The notes under the pieces are model-generated. The model searched no databases. It saw only the letters and a program-made list of their open reading frames with translations, and was not told where the DNA came from. Positions 8,902-17,444 of a stretch of 40,109 nt of DNA are shown here, in pieces. Source of the DNA: Methanobacteriota archaeon (GTDB lineage: Archaea > Thermoproteota > Thermoprotei_A > Sulfolobales > Sulfolobaceae). A program made the position numbers and the translations under genes. Each line of letters begins with the position of its first letter. Within the stretch, counting starts at the first letter, position 1. The stretch spans positions 1-40,109 of the forward strand of contig JAFMDM010000002.1 of NCBI GenBank assembly GCA_017857195.1, in the 5' to 3' direction.

Positions 8902-9929
8902 AGAGCTCCCTCTATCTTGGAGGAGATCGTACCAAGCTCCCTTAGGGTTATTTCTCTTACTTTGGAGGCATGAGGATTAGAAAGTTGAACTTCCATAATA
9001 ACATTCTTCAAACTTCTTACTCTTCTTCTTATTCTGTTGAGCTCCCTAAAGGTAACTGTGCTAAACTTCTGTGGATCTACCTGCATCTCCCTGGACGCAA
9101 CTTCCACAGCCTGATCAAAACCCAGGATAAGGAAGTGAGTGAGGACTTGAACTACGGCCATGGCTCTCTCATGTTCGTCGACAGAACTTAACACTGGAGT
9201 GAGCCCAGAATGGAGCCAGAAGCCACACACGTCGTTCAGCACATTGGATTCAATGTTCTCTCCAGGAATTATTACGATTCTCTCTCCAACCGGATAAATG
9301 TGAGGACCAAACAGGGGATGAGTACTTACATAATTAAATTGAATTTCTTTGGAAAGTTTGTTTAACTTGGAGAAAGCGGTTGTTTTGGAAGAGAAAATAT
9401 CCATAACTACCTTCCCATTACTCATCCTAAGGATGCCATCTATAATCTCCGACTGCAGTGCTGCAGGGGGAACTGCAAGGAGTAAGTACTCTCCCCAATT
9501 AACTGCTTCCCTCCAATTCATTGTCACTATGTTGAACTCTGAGGCGAATGCGTCAGCCTTTTTCATGTCCTCCCCTGTTACCGTAACAGCATGACCCGCC
9601 ATGATCATGAGTGATGAGAGAGATCTAGCCATTCCCCCATATCCTACAATCACAACCCTTCTTTTCTGAGATGCAGTGGAAACCTGGATAGCTCTTGAAA
9701 AAGACATAAGCTCTTCAAAAAGAATTTGAAGGAATTGTTCAGGAACCGGATGGGACTTGGAGAGGCTTAACCATCTCTCCCATACCTTGAGTTCTCTACT
9801 TTCGTCCCTAATGCCAGTACCTAGCTTAGACTTCAATTTTCCCATCTCCTTAGATAGTGCGAATCTCCTACTGAGGAGCGAAATCAGTTGCTCATCTACT
9901 CTATCTATCTCCTGCCTAACTCTCTCCAT
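8898..9929 (-). CDS. tyrA: Bifunctional chorismate mutase / prephenate dehydrogenase
   Basis: Two domains are visible. Residues ~1-85 are an AroQ-class chorismate mutase (MERVRQEIDRVDEQLISLLSRRF, followed by the IRDESRE segment). Residues ~90-343 are a prephenate dehydrogenase: a Rossmann VVIVGYGGMARSLSS loop, LLLAVPPAAL, VMDIFSSK and the conserved STHPLFGPHIYP with the catalytic His. The fusion converts chorismate to prephenate and then to 4-hydroxyphenylpyruvate for tyrosine. The ATG at 9929 is preceded by GGAGG at a good distance. It begins 10 nt after the end of tktC. The Rossmann loop is GYGGMA in place of GxGxxG, which weakens the glycine pattern slightly. Arogenate versus prephenate preference cannot be decided by eye. 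Confidence 0.93.
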   Translation of the reverse strand: MERVRQEIDRVDEQLISLLSRRFALSKEMGKLKSKLGTGIRDESRELKVWERWLSLSKSHPVPEQFLQILFEELMSFSRAIQVSTASQKRRVVIVGYGGMARSLSSLMIMAGHAVTVTGEDMKKADAFASEFNIVTMNWREAVNWGEYLLLAVPPAALQSEIIDGILRMSNGKVVMDIFSSKTTAFSKLNKLSKEIQFNYVSTHPLFGPHIYPVGERIVIIPGENIESNVLNDVCGFWLHSGLTPVLSSVDEHERAMAVVQVLTHFLILGFDQAVEVASREMQVDPQKFSTVTFRELNRIRRRVRSLKNVIMEVQLSNPHASKVREITLRELGTISSKIEGAL

Positions 9930-9939
9930 TTCCTCCGTA

Positions 9940-10854
9940 TCAACCCACCACTTCCAATACGGATTTCACAATGGATTCAGCGTTGATACCGAAGTGATCC
10001 AGCAGCTCACGTTGACTTCTGGCGGATCTACCGAAGGTGGTCGCTCCCACCATTCGCATGGGAACCGGATATCTTTTAACAACACTCTCCGCCACAGCAG
10101 ATCCTAACCCGCCAATAATACTATGCTCCTCAACAGTAACCATCCTCCCAGTCTTCCTAGCATAATACTCCAATAGACTCTCATCCAGGGGCTTAATGGT
10201 GGAGAGGTTAATTACTGCCGCACTGATCCCCATTCTACTTAATTGCTCCGCCGCTTGAATAGCATCCCATAATACCACTCCTGCACCCACGACTGCAACG
10301 TCATCTCCTTCCCTTAGGACGCTTGCCTTACCTAATTTGAACTCATAATCAAATCCCTGAGTGACCGGGGGAGAGTAATCTCTTCCCACTCTGACGTAAA
10401 CTGGCCCCTTATGAGATATTACCTCTGGCATAGCCTTTACTACCTCAATGGGATCAGCGGGGACAACTACGGTGAAGTTGTTCAATACCCTCATCAAGGC
10501 TATATCCTCGAGAGATTGATGGCTGGACCCGTCGCCGCTATCGCTGTAGCCAGAGTGGGTTGCTATGAACTTGACCCCTAGATTCATTCTAGCTACCGTA
10601 TTCCTTATCTGTTCCCACGCCCTCATGAGAAACATAGAGAAATTCACCACAACTGGCTTTTTCCCTACCGATGCCAGCCCCGCAGCGAAGTCAACTAAGT
10701 GTTGTTCCGCTATTCCCACATTAAAGTATCTGTCTGGAAACTTTTCCCTAAAGTAGGAAGCTCTGCTCGAGTCGCCAACGTCCGCTGTTAGCACTAATAG
10801 GTCTGGGTCGAGCTCACCTAATCTGACGAGCTCTTTACCCATCGCTTCACGCAT
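9940..10854 (-). CDS. tkt: Transketolase, C-terminal subunit
   Basis: It carries the pyrimidine-binding and C-terminal domains of a split transketolase. The landmarks are [42 protein letters not shown] (with the catalytic Glu that activates TPP), [16 protein letters not shown] and a C-terminal [18 protein letters not shown]. The start chosen is the ATG at 10854 ([17 protein letters not shown]), matching the usual first helix and overlapping the tktN stop by 8 nt. ATGs at 10878 and 10875 are possible alternatives. Archaea often encode transketolase as two polypeptides. Its place at the head of the aro operon fits a supply role for erythrose 4-phosphate, the DAHP synthase substrate. Confidence 0.94.
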   Translation of the reverse strand: MREAMGKELVRLGELDPDLLVLTADVGDSSRASYFREKFPDRYFNVGIAEQHLVDFAAGLASVGKKPVVVNFSMFLMRAWEQIRNTVARMNLGVKFIATHSGYSDSGDGSSHQSLEDIALMRVLNNFTVVVPADPIEVVKAMPEVISHKGPVYVRVGRDYSPPVTQGFDYEFKLGKASVLREGDDVAVVGAGVVLWDAIQAAEQLSRMGISAAVINLSTIKPLDESLLEYYARKTGRMVTVEEHSIIGGLGSAVAESVVKRYPVPMRMVGATTFGRSARSQRELLDHFGINAESIVKSVLEVVG

Positions 10855-11662
10855 TGAGGAGAAACTTCCTTGCATCATCTGGGGACGACCTTTGATACTT
10901 GGTGTTTTCTATGGGCTTGAATCCCTTCCCCCTTAAAGTGGAGGCAAATATGACCACAGGAGCAGCGGCCTTCTGGGCCTCTTCTATGGCCGAAAGGATG
11001 CTCATGAAATCGTGGCCATCGCACGTAAGAGTTGTCCAGCCCGCCTCTCTCCAGACTGTCTGAAGGAATGATTTGGGCTTTATGCTGTTAACGTCTCCAT
11101 CCAGTTGGTAACCGTTGAGCTCCACGAAGACCACTATGTTGTCAAGTTCCTTCACTACCTTTTGGGTGAATCCTTCCCATACCTGTCCTTCATCCTGTTC
11201 CCCATCTCCCATTATTACGAATACTTTTCCTTTCCTTCCAGACATTTTCATCCCCTTAGCTACTCCCAAACCGAAGCTTAGACCCTGACCTAAGCTTCCT
11301 GTGGACATATCCACGCTCGGAATGAATATCTCTGGATGTCCTTGTAGAATACCCTCTAACGATTGTATCTTCCACAACTCATCCTCTCTTATGATGCCCT
11401 TCTCCGATAACACTGCGTAGAGCGCTGGAGCAGCATGACCCTTGCTTAGTATCAACCAATTTCTATCCTGGGGAGAGTGGTCGGCAGCTTGATACTTGAA
11501 TATGAGGGTAGTCAAAATCTCTATGCTGCTAAGGGAAGAGCCGACATGGATGCTCTGGTCATAAAAGAGCATCCTTATCACATTCTTTCTAGCCCTTTCT
11601 GCTACTTCCCTTAGCATGTTTAATTCTTCTAAGGATATTGGCTGGGCATCAGCCCTTCCCAT
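10847..11662 (-). CDS. tkt: Transketolase, N-terminal (TPP-binding) subunit
   Basis: It binds thiamine diphosphate and Mg2+. The motif [14 protein letters not shown] and a downstream N (ELNGYQLDG) form the TPP/Mg2+ signature; [13 protein letters not shown] and [18 protein letters not shown] are further hallmarks. The early HxG loop is [13 protein letters not shown], in the style of archaeal enzymes. The start is the ATG at 11662 ([15 protein letters not shown]). A GTG at 11683 is an alternative that would place the start just after a GGGAGGT run and about 25 nt after a TTAATTA TATA-like box, which would make it leaderless. This is the first gene of the aro operon, so the intergenic region above it probably holds the operon promoter. 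Confidence 0.94.
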   Translation of the reverse strand: MGRADAQPISLEELNMLREVAERARKNVIRMLFYDQSIHVGSSLSSIEILTTLIFKYQAADHSPQDRNWLILSKGHAAPALYAVLSEKGIIREDELWKIQSLEGILQGHPEIFIPSVDMSTGSLGQGLSFGLGVAKGMKMSGRKGKVFVIMGDGEQDEGQVWEGFTQKVVKELDNIVVFVELNGYQLDGDVNSIKPKSFLQTVWREAGWTTLTCDGHDFMSILSAIEEAQKAAAPVVIFASTLRGKGFKPIENTKYQRSSPDDARKFLLNA

Positions 11663-11683
11663 TGGCTCAACACAACACCCCAC

Positions 11684-11999
11684 TACCTCCCTTCAAGCTT
11701 ACCTAATTAACTTTTCTCAGATCGCGTTCCGAAGACCAGAAGTAACTACTCCTATTTCCTGTTGAACGCTTGCCGAAGATATGTACTTTCACATAATCTA
11801 GCGGAGGCTAGGGAAGGTAAGACCGCTTCAAATATACTAAATCTTCTCTTCCCCACTATTAATTTCCACGCATAATATTAACAGGGACTGGGAAGGGTTA
11901 GAAGAAGGAAGCTTAAAGGAGTTGAAAGCAGTTGATACGATATCACTTTGATTTTCTGCAGATGCCTAATTTATTTTTAGGGACACTAAGAATTAGGTC
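11684..11999. promoter_or_regulatory. Divergent promoter region between the aro operon and the E1-like gene
   Basis: This 316-nt spacer contains no convincing gene. On the minus strand a TTAATTA box at 11703-11709 is placed about 20-25 nt before the tktN start region. On the plus strand TTTATTTTTA at 11971-11980 lies 25 nt before the GTG at 12000, the spacing expected for a leaderless archaeal transcript. Two nearly complementary segments, CTCCCTTCAAGCTT at 11687-11700 and AAGCTTAAAGGAG at 11909-11921, form a long-range inverted repeat around the region. Its meaning is unknown. Confidence 0.5.
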
Positions 12000-12884
12000 G
12001 TGGAGAGATACAGCAGACAAATTATCACTCTAGGACTAGATCTGCAGGAGAGGCTTCAGAAGACCACTGTTCTGATTGCGGGATGTGGGGCTACGGGTTC
12101 CAGAGTTGCCGAGTTGTTGGCTAGAATGGGGGTGGGTAAAATGTTAGTGATAGATCCTGACATCGTTGAGCTCAGTAACTTACATAGGACAGCGCTATTC
12201 AGAGAGTCTGACGTGGGTTTTCCTAAGGCCCAGATATGTGCGTCGAGAATAGAAGAATTGAATCACGACGTGAAGGTGGAGCCTATAATAGATCTAATAG
12301 AGCCTGAGAACGTCCTCTCTATTGTAAATCAGGTAGATTTCGTGTTTGATGGACTTGACTCCATTCATTCGAGGCTTGTACTTAACGACGCGGTAGTCCT
12401 TCTGGGGAAGGTAATGGTTTTTGGAGGAATTGAAGGGGAATATGGTACAGTTGCCTTGGTAAAGGCAGGAGAGACTCCATGTATTTCCTGCTTCCTAGAA
12501 GGAGAAGAGAGCGCAGGGGCGTGTGAGATTGTAGGGACTACGGGTCCTCTGGTGGATATTGTAGCATCCCTTGAAGTCCAACTTTTCCTTAACTATATGA
12601 GAGGAAATTCAGCAGAGGGACTAATCTACATAGATGGAAGGACCTTGGAGTTGCGAAGAGTTCAACTAGAGAGAAATACCGAATGCCAGGCATGTTCCTT
12701 GGGATTATTTGTATACCTGAGGGGCCAGGTTCAAGACTCAAGTTGTCGAATAGTAAGAACAAAAGAACCCCAGAATATGAGTCCCGAAATGGAGAAACCG
12801 GGAGTCAAGGTATTCTCCACATTAAATGGTCAAACGATCTGCTACGAAGGGGGAAAGTGTTTCAACAAACTTCAAATACAGTAG
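12000..12884 (+). CDS. ThiF/MoeB/E1-like adenylyltransferase
   Basis: This E1-superfamily enzyme adenylates the C-terminal glycine of a ubiquitin-like or sulfur-carrier protein. The nucleotide-binding region reads IAGCGATGSRVAELLARMGVGKMLVIDPDIVELSNLHR, including the Arg finger-type residue in SNLHR. FDGLDSIHSRLVLND follows. Two CxxC pairs, Cys161/164 and Cys229/232, should bind the structural zinc. Cys175 lies where MoeB-like proteins have their CAEAG segment. The ~45-residue C-terminal tail after the second CxxC is not typical. The GTG start at 12000 is 25 nt after a good TATA box. Archaeal counterparts activate SAMP/Urm1-like proteins for tRNA thiolation, molybdopterin synthesis or protein tagging. 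Which one applies here cannot be decided, as no small modifier gene is adjacent. Confidence 0.85.
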   Translation: MERYSRQIITLGLDLQERLQKTTVLIAGCGATGSRVAELLARMGVGKMLVIDPDIVELSNLHRTALFRESDVGFPKAQICASRIEELNHDVKVEPIIDLIEPENVLSIVNQVDFVFDGLDSIHSRLVLNDAVVLLGKVMVFGGIEGEYGTVALVKAGETPCISCFLEGEESAGACEIVGTTGPLVDIVASLEVQLFLNYMRGNSAEGLIYIDGRTLELRRVQLERNTECQACSLGLFVYLRGQVQDSSCRIVRTKEPQNMSPEMEKPGVKVFSTLNGQTICYEGGKCFNKLQIQ

Positions 12885-12897
12885 GCTCATAGGACAC

Positions 12898-13827
12898 ATG
12901 GTGGATAAGAGACTTCTGGTGTCGGCCCTACTGATACCATTATTTATACTGATCTATTCTATAGTGACTAAACTAAATATAATATCAGTTATAGAGTCAA
13001 TTAGGCCAATGGTTATCCTTTCCTTCGTGGCAGCATATCTAACTCAGGTAACCACTTTGAGCATAAGGGACGTGATAATCACCAGAATGGTGGGTTCAGT
13101 CAAACTCAAGCTGACCACCACATTGAGGGCTAGGCTCGCCGGAAACGCGGTGGGATTGGTTATTCCAGGTTGGATAGGACCTGATCTCTCAAGAGCCCTT
13201 AGGTATAGTAAGGATGGGATGAGACTACAGGAGGCTCTCTCAGCGTCCCTATCGGAGGCATTTTATGACGTTATGGGAATGTGTGTAATGTTTGTGGCAC
13301 TATTCTTCATACTGGCCCACGAACCCATCTATATCCCATTTCTCCTGATTTCGTTAGGTAACATAGCGGGATGGATTACGGCGTTCGTTTACTTTCAGGC
13401 AAACCCACAGCTCAATTGGCTCGAGGCAAAAGCCATACAACTGATGCCCTATAAAACCGTCATATCGAAGATATATGAGGCAGTGAAGGGCAACTTCACC
13501 AAGCCAATTGCCAAGGTCAAATACTTCCTCTCACTCCTGGCCCTAACCAGCCTAGGATGGACAATGAACGTGCTTCCCTTTTGGTACTATACAGACTCCC
13601 CCAGAATGGCTCTCTTCGCCGGCTTCCTGTACTTCGTCTCAGGACTTATACCTATTCCAGCCAGTGCCGTGGGAGTGCCTGAGGTTTCACTTAGTCTCCT
13701 TCTACCTGCTAGGGTCGTAGTGCAGATAGTAGTAATGGAAACAGTCAGCATAGCACTTGGATTACTGTTCCTACATGAAATCAATCTCAGCGAACTTAAA
13801 AAGATAGCCAAGGAGATCGAAAAGTAA
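12898..13827 (+). CDS. Flippase-like integral membrane protein (LPG-synthase TM / UPF0104 type)
   Basis: A hydrophobic protein of ~309 aa with roughly eight predicted membrane spans, for example LLVSALLIPLFILIYSIV, MVILSFVAAYLTQVTTL, MGMCVMFVALFFILA and FAGFLYFVSGLIPIPASAVGVPEVSLSLLL. The segment ARLAGNAVGLVIPGWIGPDLSRALRY and the PIPASAVGVPE motif resemble the UPF0104/lysylphosphatidylglycerol synthase transmembrane family, thought to move lipids or lipid-linked sugars. The ATG at 12898 is chosen because the longer frame (to 12826) overlaps the E1-like gene and adds polar, unconserved residues. It begins 13 nt after the E1-like stop, so the two are probably cotranscribed. No substrate can be inferred. 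Confidence 0.7.
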   Translation: MVDKRLLVSALLIPLFILIYSIVTKLNIISVIESIRPMVILSFVAAYLTQVTTLSIRDVIITRMVGSVKLKLTTTLRARLAGNAVGLVIPGWIGPDLSRALRYSKDGMRLQEALSASLSEAFYDVMGMCVMFVALFFILAHEPIYIPFLLISLGNIAGWITAFVYFQANPQLNWLEAKAIQLMPYKTVISKIYEAVKGNFTKPIAKVKYFLSLLALTSLGWTMNVLPFWYYTDSPRMALFAGFLYFVSGLIPIPASAVGVPEVSLSLLLPARVVVQIVVMETVSIALGLLFLHEINLSELKKIAKEIEK

Positions 13828-13830
13828 CTG

Positions 13831-14805
13831 ATGGAAAGTTTCATTAGGTCAACTCAGGAGGAAGAGGCGAGGGCTGCCCTTACAGCCCTAAAAGGGAAGG
13901 AACTAGTCAGAATAATTCTTCCCTATGATCCAGATGCTATGCTCCTTGCCTTCACTCTAGCAGGAATTTACAAACGAATCTCGATATCATGGAACGGAGG
14001 GGACGGAGACTTAATCTTGGGGTCGTCAAGTGAGCGAAGCATCTCTATACTTGGTGAATCGTATAATATTGGACACTCATCATTCAGCTCAATTGTCCCA
14101 CTTAGTTTCAACCTGCTCCCAGTTCAGCTCTCTGGTATGCAAATATCATGGTTGTTGGAAAGAAGGGAGCCGACGCCGTGGGAATTTAACGTCCTCAAGG
14201 GTTCGGAAAGAGGAGGAGTGAGGCTCGAGAAGGGGCCTAGGTTACCTGCCTATCATATGCTTCCTCTTCAATATTCAATCTTAATGTCAATGGAGCCTTT
14301 CTTTTTAGGGATATCAGGGAATAAGGAGGCCTCAGCCACTTTGGTGAGGGAGATAGGTGGGGATGATACAACTTACCTTAAAGATCTTCAAGAGTCCCAA
14401 CTTAGCACATTATTAGACAGACTATCTAAGGCCTCAATGGGAAGACCAGTTGTATCAACTAGGATATTCATAAATGACGTTGACCTACTAGAGCTTGCCA
14501 TGGCCATTATCTATTTCTTTGACCTAGAGGGAACGGCGGTCTGCTATAAAGTGGCAAATTATGACAATTACCATAAAGAGCTACTGCAGAGGTATAGACG
14601 AAGTTTAAGCACGGGCTTTCAAGTTTCTTGGCACAAAGAAGATTCGAAATTGATAGTAAACACTAATCTGAGGTCTCCACTCCTCATGAAGGTGTCCATA
14701 GGAGATCTGGAGGTATCCTTTGTCGAACTGGAGCTTCCAGATGGGAAATACAGTAGCAGGTACTTCAATAAATTTCAAGGGGAGGGGTTGGTGAAACTGG
14801 GTTGA
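13831..14805 (+). CDS. cdc45: Cdc45/RecJdbh-like replication protein (degenerate DHH family), probable
   Basis: The 324-aa soluble protein opens with a strand-loop-helix, LVRIILPYDPDAMLLAFTLAGIYKRISI, that resembles the first motif of RecJ/DHH phosphoesterases but lacks the intact DHH cluster. The later FPDG- or DHH-like metal motifs are not seen. In Saccharolobus solfataricus a RecJ-DNA-binding-domain homologue (RecJdbh, the archaeal Cdc45) that copurifies with GINS is, as I recall, encoded close to transketolase genes, which matches the neighbourhood here. It would then be a non-catalytic subunit of the Cdc45-MCM-GINS helicase. This identification rests on fold-like similarity plus remembered synteny. 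The alternative is an inactive DHH phosphoesterase of other function. It starts 3 nt after the flippase-like gene and overlaps the Pcc1-like start (TTGA). Confidence 0.6.
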   Translation: MESFIRSTQEEEARAALTALKGKELVRIILPYDPDAMLLAFTLAGIYKRISISWNGGDGDLILGSSSERSISILGESYNIGHSSFSSIVPLSFNLLPVQLSGMQISWLLERREPTPWEFNVLKGSERGGVRLEKGPRLPAYHMLPLQYSILMSMEPFFLGISGNKEASATLVREIGGDDTTYLKDLQESQLSTLLDRLSKASMGRPVVSTRIFINDVDLLELAMAIIYFFDLEGTAVCYKVANYDNYHKELLQRYRRSLSTGFQVSWHKEDSKLIVNTNLRSPLLMKVSIGDLEVSFVELELPDGKYSSRYFNKFQGEGLVKLG

Positions 14806-15047
14806 TAGTTGAGATAGAGCTGGAAATAAATACAATTCACGGAGACGAAATGAGGCGAAGCTTAGAGGTGGACAATATAGATTTCCCTAAGGGACTCTCA
14901 ATGGAGATGGACTATCAGGAAGGGAAACTAAAAATAAGATTGAAATGTGAGGGAGGACCTAAGATCTTACTCACATGTAGAAACACAGCAGACGAGATAT
15001 TGGAACAAATTAAATCTCTCGAGGAGGTATTTGAGCGACTTCGATAG
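14802..15047 (+). CDS. pcc1: Pcc1-like protein (KEOPS subunit family)
   Basis: The small 81-aa protein has a beta-alpha-beta pattern, and its end, TADEILEQIKSLEEVFERL, resembles the C-terminal helix of CTAG/Pcc1 proteins. Pcc1 dimerises the KEOPS complex that makes N6-threonylcarbamoyl-adenosine in tRNA. The start is TTG at 14802, overlapping the TGA of the preceding gene in a TTGA arrangement. The gene sits between the Cdc45-like protein and L10e, in an informational cluster. No other KEOPS gene is in this window, so function is inferred from family only. Confidence 0.6.
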   Translation: MIVEIELEINTIHGDEMRRSLEVDNIDFPKGLSMEMDYQEGKLKIRLKCEGGPKILLTCRNTADEILEQIKSLEEVFERLR

Positions 15048-15052
15048 GAAAG

Positions 15053-15067
15053 TTTTAAAGTATTAAA
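15053..15067 (+). promoter_or_regulatory. TATA box for the L10e gene
   Basis: TTTTAAAG at 15053-15060, with a second AT-rich block just after, is centred about 26 nt before the L10e ATG. This is the spacing for a leaderless or very short-leader transcript, so L10e and the genes after it can probably be transcribed separately from the upstream cluster. Confidence 0.5.
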
Positions 15068-15082
15068 TCATGTGCGTCACCT

Positions 15083-15595
15083 ATGCCGCTTAGACCAGGG
15101 AGATGTTATAGGAAGTTTTCAGGACCTGCCTACACCAGGAGGGAATACATTCCTGGATTTCCAATGCCTAAGATAACAAAGTTCACAAGTGGTTCACATA
15201 GCGGAGACTATGACTACGAAGTTAGGCTGGTCACAGTTCAAAAGGGACAGATAAGGCATAACGCTCTCGAGGCAATGAGAACAATCACTTTGAAGACCAT
15301 GGCCTCAAGGATAGGTAACGAGACCGATTTCTATCTTTGGGTCCTCAAATACCCTCATCATATAATTAGGGAGAATAAAATGATGGCCTTCGCTGGAGCA
15401 GATAGATTACAAGACGGTATGAGACTATCATTTGGTAAGCCCATAGGCACTGCGGCCAGAATAGAGAAATTGGAGGAACCTATAATAATTCTCAAAGTTA
15501 AGAAACAGCACTTGGAAATAGCCAAAGAAGCCCTTAACATAGCATCCATGAAGATGCCCCTAAGGAGTAGAATAGATGTAATAAAAGTGAAATAA
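15083..15595 (+). CDS. rpl10e: Large ribosomal subunit protein L10e (uL16)
   Basis: Full-length 170-aa protein of the L16/L10e family. The N-terminus [20 protein letters not shown] is characteristic of the archaeal/eukaryotic form, and the core contains the [39 protein letters not shown] stretch. L10e sits near the peptidyl-transferase centre and tRNA path of the 50S subunit. The ATG at 15083 is the only sensible start. It follows its own TATA box and precedes dph2 by 13 nt. Confidence 0.97.
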   Translation: MPLRPGRCYRKFSGPAYTRREYIPGFPMPKITKFTSGSHSGDYDYEVRLVTVQKGQIRHNALEAMRTITLKTMASRIGNETDFYLWVLKYPHHIIRENKMMAFAGADRLQDGMRLSFGKPIGTAARIEKLEEPIIILKVKKQHLEIAKEALNIASMKMPLRSRIDVIKVK

Positions 15596-15608
15596 TAGAT
15601 GATAAGTA

Positions 15609-16607
15609 ATGTATATTTTTGAGGAGGATAAGCTAAAGGATGAAATAAGAAATAGAGGAGTCAAGAAGGTTCTCTTGCAGTTTCCCGATGGGCTTAAGCC
15701 CATGTCCACTGAGGTGGTCTCTAGACTCTCAGAGGCCATGCCAAATGTTGAATTCGTAGTCTCAGGAGAGCCTAGCTTTGGTTCGTGTGATATTGCTGAA
15801 GACGAAGCCAAACTTCTGGGCGTTGACTTGATAGTTCACTTCGGTCATACACCTTACACCTGGTATTACCCAAAGTTCCCTACGCTATTTGTGGATGCCA
15901 AAAGCACCCTCACATTAACCAAGGAAGAGATAGATGACCTGAGAATAGCAATAAGAAAGAGAGAAGCCAAAATCGTCTCTCTCACGTCTACGGTACAGCA
16001 CAGCGATTTAGTTAGATCTTTAAGGAGTGAGTTGGAAAATGAATTTGAGGTGAGAGTTGGTAAGCCGTCCAACCCCTTCATGTATGATGGGCAAGTATGG
16101 GGGTGCGACTATAAAGCGGCTACTTCTGTGGACGCAGACGTATATGTAAGCATATCCGGAGGAGAATTTCACTCTCTGGGTTTGGGATTAGCCACGGGAA
16201 AGCCCACAATAAAACTAGATCCCTACACTGGTAAAATAGCCGATGTAACACAGGAAGTATGGCGGGTCCTAAAGGTTAGGTACTCAAAGATCTACAAGGC
16301 TATTGAAGGTAGAACTTGGGGAATAATACAAGGACTCAAGGTTGGACAGAATAGACCATTGATGGTTAAGCAGCTCGAGCTATCTTTATCGAGAAAAGGG
16401 GTTAGGACCTTCGTCTTCACATCGAAATACCTCACACGGGATGTAATTAGGAACTTCGATAGAAGCTACATTGATGCTTATGTGGTGACCTCATGCCCAA
16501 GATTACCAACAGATGACCTATATGACTTCGAAAAGCCTATACTTACGCCAGGGGAGGCGAAGATGATAATAGTGGGCAAAATGGAACCTTATATATTCCC
16601 GTGGTGA
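15609..16607 (+). CDS. dph2: Diphthamide synthase subunit Dph2 (radical 3-amino-3-carboxypropyl transferase)
   Basis: First step of diphthamide formation on the translocation factor aEF2: transfer of the aminocarboxypropyl group of SAM to a histidine. Three widely spaced cysteines, Cys60 (FGSCDIA), Cys166 (VWGCDYKA) and Cys296 (VTSCPRLP), sit at the positions that bind the unusual [4Fe-4S] cluster in archaeal Dph2. VVSGEPSFGSCD and VTSCPRLPTDD are strong family signatures. The length of 332 aa is normal. The ATG start is 13 nt after L10e, and the gene overlaps csl4 by 7 nt (GTGGTGA). Grouping with L10e, Csl4 and RpoL is a recurring archaeal translation/transcription cluster. Confidence 0.95.
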   Translation: MYIFEEDKLKDEIRNRGVKKVLLQFPDGLKPMSTEVVSRLSEAMPNVEFVVSGEPSFGSCDIAEDEAKLLGVDLIVHFGHTPYTWYYPKFPTLFVDAKSTLTLTKEEIDDLRIAIRKREAKIVSLTSTVQHSDLVRSLRSELENEFEVRVGKPSNPFMYDGQVWGCDYKAATSVDADVYVSISGGEFHSLGLGLATGKPTIKLDPYTGKIADVTQEVWRVLKVRYSKIYKAIEGRTWGIIQGLKVGQNRPLMVKQLELSLSRKGVRTFVFTSKYLTRDVIRNFDRSYIDAYVVTSCPRLPTDDLYDFEKPILTPGEAKMIIVGKMEPYIFPW

Positions 16608-17182
16608 CACAATTGGATCAAGGAAACATAGTCTTACCTGGAACATATCTCTCTACAATAGAGGAATTCATGCCCGGAGACGGTACCTACGATAAGCAAG
16701 GCCTTGTTTACGCAGGAGTAGTTGGGAGAACATTCTATGACATGATTAACAGGAAGGTTAACGTAATAGGATTTAAGAAAAATTATATGCAGACCTTAAA
16801 GAAGGCCAAGTCTCTTATAGGAGTTATTACTTCAGTGGATGAGGATATGGCACAGGTCTATATTATTGCGGCAGACGAGACTAGATTCCTGAGGCCGTTC
16901 TCTGGGGTTCTACACTCCTCCCAGGTATCTCAGAAGAGGCTAGAACAAATAACGCTGGCCGTAAGGATTGGAGACATCATAAGAGCAAGACCATTATCTG
17001 CAGCGGTCCCATTACCATTAACGATCAAGGGTAAGGAGTTTGGGGTCCTCGTTGCCCACTGTTCCCAATGTGGAGGTATAATGAAAAAGATTGATGATGA
17101 GCACGTTAAATGTAGCAGATGTGGACAGGTAGAAAACAGGAAACTCTCCAATTTCACGATGGTGAAAAAGCATGGAAGTTGA
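16601..17182 (+). CDS. csl4: Exosome RNA-binding cap subunit Csl4
   Basis: It caps the archaeal exosome and helps recruit RNA and DnaG. The N-terminal barrel begins VLPGTYLSTIEEFMPGDGTY. A central S1-like domain spans roughly residues 68-135 (SLIGVITSVDEDMAQVYII ... GDIIRARPLS). The C-terminal zinc ribbon has Cys154/Cys157 and Cys171/Cys174. The length of 193 aa is normal. The GTG start overlaps the dph2 stop, and the 3' end overlaps the rpoL start by 11 nt, so coupled translation is likely. Confidence 0.95.
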   Translation: MVTQLDQGNIVLPGTYLSTIEEFMPGDGTYDKQGLVYAGVVGRTFYDMINRKVNVIGFKKNYMQTLKKAKSLIGVITSVDEDMAQVYIIAADETRFLRPFSGVLHSSQVSQKRLEQITLAVRIGDIIRARPLSAAVPLPLTIKGKEFGVLVAHCSQCGGIMKKIDDEHVKCSRCGQVENRKLSNFTMVKKHGS

Positions 17183-17444
17183 AATCAGAAGAACAGGGGA
17201 TAGTTACGCAGAGGTAGAGATAGAAGGAGAAGAGCACACGCTAGGTGCACTTCTAGTTGATCTGCTCCTAAAGGAACAACATGTTAAGATGGCCTCCTAT
17301 TCACAACCACACCCGCTGGAGGAGAAAATAGTAATAAAAATCTTAACTGACGGTCAGATTGACCCTGCGGATGCGTTCAGGAAAGCGGTAGAACGCGGGT
17401 TGGAGTTGGTTAATAAATTCCAGAGGGATGTAGAGTCACTTTGA
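17172..17444 (+). CDS. rpoL: DNA-directed RNA polymerase subunit L (Rpo11)
   Basis: The 90-aa subunit pairs with RpoD to form the alpha-like assembly platform of archaeal RNA polymerase. The signature HTLGALLVDLLLKEQHVKMASYSQPHPLEEKIVIKILTDG is present, with the dimerising C-terminal helix following (DAFRKAVERGLELVNKF). It starts inside the 3' end of csl4, and its stop overlaps the start of the next gene. Identification is unambiguous. Confidence 0.97.
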   Translation: MEVEIRRTGDSYAEVEIEGEEHTLGALLVDLLLKEQHVKMASYSQPHPLEEKIVIKILTDGQIDPADAFRKAVERGLELVNKFQRDVESL

